From Rhizobium sp. WYJ-E13 (GTDB taxonomy: Bacteria; Pseudomonadota; Alphaproteobacteria; Rhizobiales; Rhizobiaceae), in contig NZ_CP076853.1 in NCBI RefSeq assembly GCF_018987265.1, forward strand, positions 2,542,001 through 2,606,000: a stretch of 64,000 bases of DNA, written 5' to 3'. The position numbers and the translations under genes are program-made. The notes beneath the pieces were generated by a model. The model did no database searches, was not told where the DNA came from, and saw only the letters and a list, made by a program, of their open reading frames with translations. Shown one piece after another: positions 62,055 to 64,000 of the stretch. Every line of letters starts with the position of its first letter. The first letter of the stretch is position 1.

Positions 62055-62681
62055 CTAGCACGCGGCGGTATGGAGCTGGTCGCGCATGTTGAGCAGCCAA
62101 ATGGTCTCCTCCATGACACCGAGGATTGCCGAACGCAAATCCGGGCCGACAAGAGCGAGCAGCTCGTTCTGCGAACTTCCTATGATCTCCGTGCCGCTTA
62201 GAAGCTGTCTCATCTGCTCGACAGAGGGAGTGGTGGAAATCTCAGCCGCATCCTGAATGTCCGGAGAAGGAATACCCATCCAGGCAAGTGCCGAAGCAAC
62301 GAGCACTTTGGAGAGCGCCCGGCACAGCGGACAGGGCAATTCCCCTGATATATTGACCATCTTCCGCTTGAAGCAGGCGATCGTCGCCCGGACTTTGCTG
62401 TTGACGGCTGCGAACATGCCGACAGCAATCCTGCGAGCAGCTTCGACGGGTCTCACGATGTAGACCCTTTGCCGGCTCCAGAGTGAAGAGGCGGCACTAT
62501 TTTCCTCATCGAAACCCTGAACAAGGAAATCGCCTCTCCCTGCCAGTATTTCCAGGAGGATCAGAACGTATCCGTCGCTGCGAAAGACATCGAATTCAAG
62601 ATTGAATGAACCATCGCCGAGGCCTTCAACGATACGAATATCCAATACTTCGGAGCGAAGCTCCACCTGATCCAGTTTCAT
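62055..62681 (-). CDS. Hypothetical protein with CPLC motif
   Basis: A 208-residue soluble protein. The central GELPCPLCRALSKVLVASAL has a CxxC-type pair (CPLC) near residue 118, which could bind metal or a disulfide. No signal peptide or membrane segment is clear. GGGGACC precedes ATG at 62681; an in-frame start at 62729 is weaker. The gene is bordered by wide gaps and no family is recognised. Confidence 0.5.
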   Translation of the reverse strand: MKLDQVELRSEVLDIRIVEGLGDGSFNLEFDVFRSDGYVLILLEILAGRGDFLVQGFDEENSAASSLWSRQRVYIVRPVEAARRIAVGMFAAVNSKVRATIACFKRKMVNISGELPCPLCRALSKVLVASALAWMGIPSPDIQDAAEISTTPSVEQMRQLLSGTEIIGSSQNELLALVGPDLRSAILGVMEETIWLLNMRDQLHTAAC

Positions 62682-62822
62682 GAGGTCCCCGGCCTGCAGT
62701 ATTCCTCGCGCGCGACGAGAATACTGCAACCTGAGGGGGATTCATATTAACCCAATACGCTTACACGTCCGGCGTCATTTTTCCCGATGCGATCGATCAG
62801 AAGGTGGAAGTCAAGTAATCCC

Positions 62823-63221
62823 TTAGAACTGCCCCGCTTCGGGCGACGGCAACTCTTCGATGGAATCGACCCTATCAGGATAAAAGGCCATATGGCCCTT
62901 GATGTTGGCAACGGCGGGATGGGGCGCCTCATACGTCCAGATCGCATTCTTCGAACGCTCGCCGCCATCAGGAATGCTGTAATAGGAGGCATCCCCCTTA
63001 TAGGGGCAATGACTCTCGTGGTCGGTGCGCTCCAGCAGCGACATATCCACGTCCTTCCGTGGAATATACTGCACCGGCGGATAGGAAGCCTCGCGAAGCG
63101 TCAGCGCATCATGCGTATCGGCGATCACGCGGCCGCCGAGCTTGACGACGACGCGGGAGGGATTGTGTTCGACGGTGATCGGATGATCCGGCCCCGGAAT
63201 CTTGATCGGCTTGCCTGACAT
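62823..63221 (-). CDS. DUF427 domain protein
   Basis: A 132-residue protein with the DUF427 pattern: HPITVEHNPSRVVVKLGGRV, then LREASYPPVQYIPRKDVDM near residue 45, and CPYKGDASYYSI near residue 72. Such proteins are small, cytoplasmic, of unknown function, sometimes called nucleotidyltransferase-like. ATG at 63221 has GGAG 9 bases before it; the upstream in-frame start at 63278 is less likely. Confidence 0.88.
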   Translation of the reverse strand: MSGKPIKIPGPDHPITVEHNPSRVVVKLGGRVIADTHDALTLREASYPPVQYIPRKDVDMSLLERTDHESHCPYKGDASYYSIPDGGERSKNAIWTYEAPHPAVANIKGHMAFYPDRVDSIEELPSPEAGQF

Positions 63222-63395
63222 GAATGTCGTCTCCGGATTGATATCTCTCCGAAAGAGATAGGGTAGGCAAACGGCCATCCCAAGGGGTCAGCGGTCCCCT
63301 CCTCGTTCTCGGCCGATTTCACCCGCAGATGTGCGGATGAGGGACAGCATCGGCAGATTCGTGCCGGACCGCGCAGGCATAACGCCGATGATAGT

Positions 63396-63427
63396 GAAAG
63401 AGCCGCGGAGTGTTCTCCTCCGCGGCT
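63396..63427 (-). terminator. Rho-independent terminator of the phytanoyl-CoA-dioxygenase-like gene
   Basis: AGCCGCGGAG with CTCCGCGGCT, a perfect 10-bp stem with a 7-base loop, followed on the minus strand by CTTTCACT. It lies 17 bases after the stop at 63445. Confidence 0.75.
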
Positions 63428-63444
63428 TGTGATCTTATATCGTC

Positions 63445-64000
63445 TTACCAGCGGTCGAGGCCGAGCAGCTTGCGGCCGAGCGGCGTCAGCTCGGCAGTCT
63501 TGGCATTGTGCTTTTCCCATTCGCGCGGATCGCCAGGGAAGGCATCGCGCTTGGGATGGTCGAGCTCTCGCCACAGACGGATCCGTTCCTCACGTTCCTC
63601 CGCATTGTCGTATTCGGCCGGATGCATGGAGATATATTGCGCCATGCGCACCCGATTATCCGAATGGTTGGGGCGAACGCCGTGGGCGAGCAGTGAATTG
63701 AAGATCATCAGGTCACCCGGCTCCATGTCGATATTGACGACTGAAAGGCCGGTCATATCGGGATGCATCGGATCACGGTCCTCGGGCTGCGTCTTCACCC
63801 ATTCGTCGAAATGCTCGAAGAGATAGGGTACGCACTGGAAGCCACCGACATCGCCGTCCTGCTTCTTGAGGCTCAGCACGCCCTGCACGCCAATCGGCAG
63901 CGGCCGGATGGACGTATCGACATCCCAGTGGATGAAGCCGTTGGGATTGCCCTTCACCTTCTTCGGAGGGTTGAGGTTGGCGCGGTCGATCGTCACCCAC
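63445..64000 (-). CDS. Phytanoyl-CoA dioxygenase (PhyH) family protein, 3' part
   Basis: The C-terminal 184 residues or so; the 5' end is beyond the window, since the codon before the GTG at 63996 is a sense codon. Iron(II) ligands of the 2-oxoglutarate dioxygenase fold are visible as GFIHWDVDTS (H-x-D) and, later, FNSLLAHGVRPNHSDNRVRM (second His and the 2-oxoglutarate-binding Arg). The tail REWEKHNAKTAELTPLGRKL follows the family. The substrate is unknown; PhyH-like proteins hydroxylate diverse small molecules. Confidence 0.88.
   Translation of the reverse strand, partial: WVTIDRANLNPPKKVKGNPNGFIHWDVDTSIRPLPIGVQGVLSLKKQDGDVGGFQCVPYLFEHFDEWVKTQPEDRDPMHPDMTGLSVVNIDMEPGDLMIFNSLLAHGVRPNHSDNRVRMAQYISMHPAEYDNAEEREERIRLWRELDHPKRDAFPGDPREWEKHNAKTAELTPLGRKLLGLDRW

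Overview
The window reads as chromosome of a Rhizobium-type alphaproteobacterium (order Rhizobiales). The strongest marker is a complete cinR-cinI-cinS quorum-sensing locus, which is characteristic of the R. leguminosarum/R. etli group. Supporting signs are high GC with rhizobial codon use, many ABC uptake operons, EcfG-type promoters, Pho boxes, a rhizobial palindromic intergenic repeat and a 1257-residue MetH. Apart from a small cassette beside a tRNA gene, no plasmid replication, phage or transposase gene is visible. Identities come from reading motifs and overall resemblance; no database search was run.

Layout. 1-7.5 kb: the end of a CaiB-type CoA-transferase gene, a ThDP-dependent enzyme, RidA, a DUF442 phosphatase-like protein, an aldose-epimerase-like protein, an L,D-transpeptidase, a LuxR-type regulator and a lone ParA-like ATPase. 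7.8-15.4 kb: a five-gene operon (N-formylglutamate-amidohydrolase-like protein, APC permease, glutamine-synthetase-like ligase, aldehyde dehydrogenase, iron alcohol dehydrogenase) divergent from an RpiR regulator. It looks like a gamma-glutamylation route for an amino alcohol such as ethanolamine. 15.5-21.4 kb: a Pho-box-preceded binding-protein ABC operon, an MHS-family transporter and a NIPSNAP protein. 21.5-29 kb: a sugar ABC operon with a Gfo/Idh/MocA oxidoreductase, divergent from an amino-sugar-kinase-like gene and a GntR/UTRA regulator. 29-29.6 kb: a Phd/VapC toxin-antitoxin pair. 29.8-33.6 kb: metH behind a perfect 20-bp palindrome.

33.7-44.4 kb: an AGE-family epimerase, a DUF2799 lipoprotein, a UPF0303 protein, a polyamine-type ABC operon ending in an Asp/Glu/hydantoin racemase and divergent from a GntR/FCD regulator, then small genes, several behind EcfG-like promoters. 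44.5-49.3 kb: a DUF5054/GH38-like protein and cinR-cinI-cinS, with a shared CCCC-N-CATATG-N-GGGG palindrome upstream of both cinR and cinI. 49.4-51.2 kb: a single-domain response regulator, tRNA-Ile(CAT) and a small accessory cassette. 51.7-64 kb: ankyrin and YHS proteins, an adenylate cyclase/TolB/TPR protein, a small DUF1127-like protein behind a second Pho box, O-antigen ligase and glycosyltransferase, a SIMPL protein, two related small secreted proteins, YjbQ, DUF1428, an MFS exporter, DUF427 and a partial phytanoyl-CoA-dioxygenase-like gene.

Most of the window is nutrient scavenging (amines, organophosphates, sugars, polyamine-like compounds) with a local regulator beside each operon, plus population sensing (Cin) and stress or starvation control (EcfG, Pho). 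The best leads are the inferred gamma-glutamyl amino-alcohol pathway, two Pho boxes that join an Afu-like transporter and a DUF1127-like microprotein to phosphate starvation, and the shared Cin palindrome.
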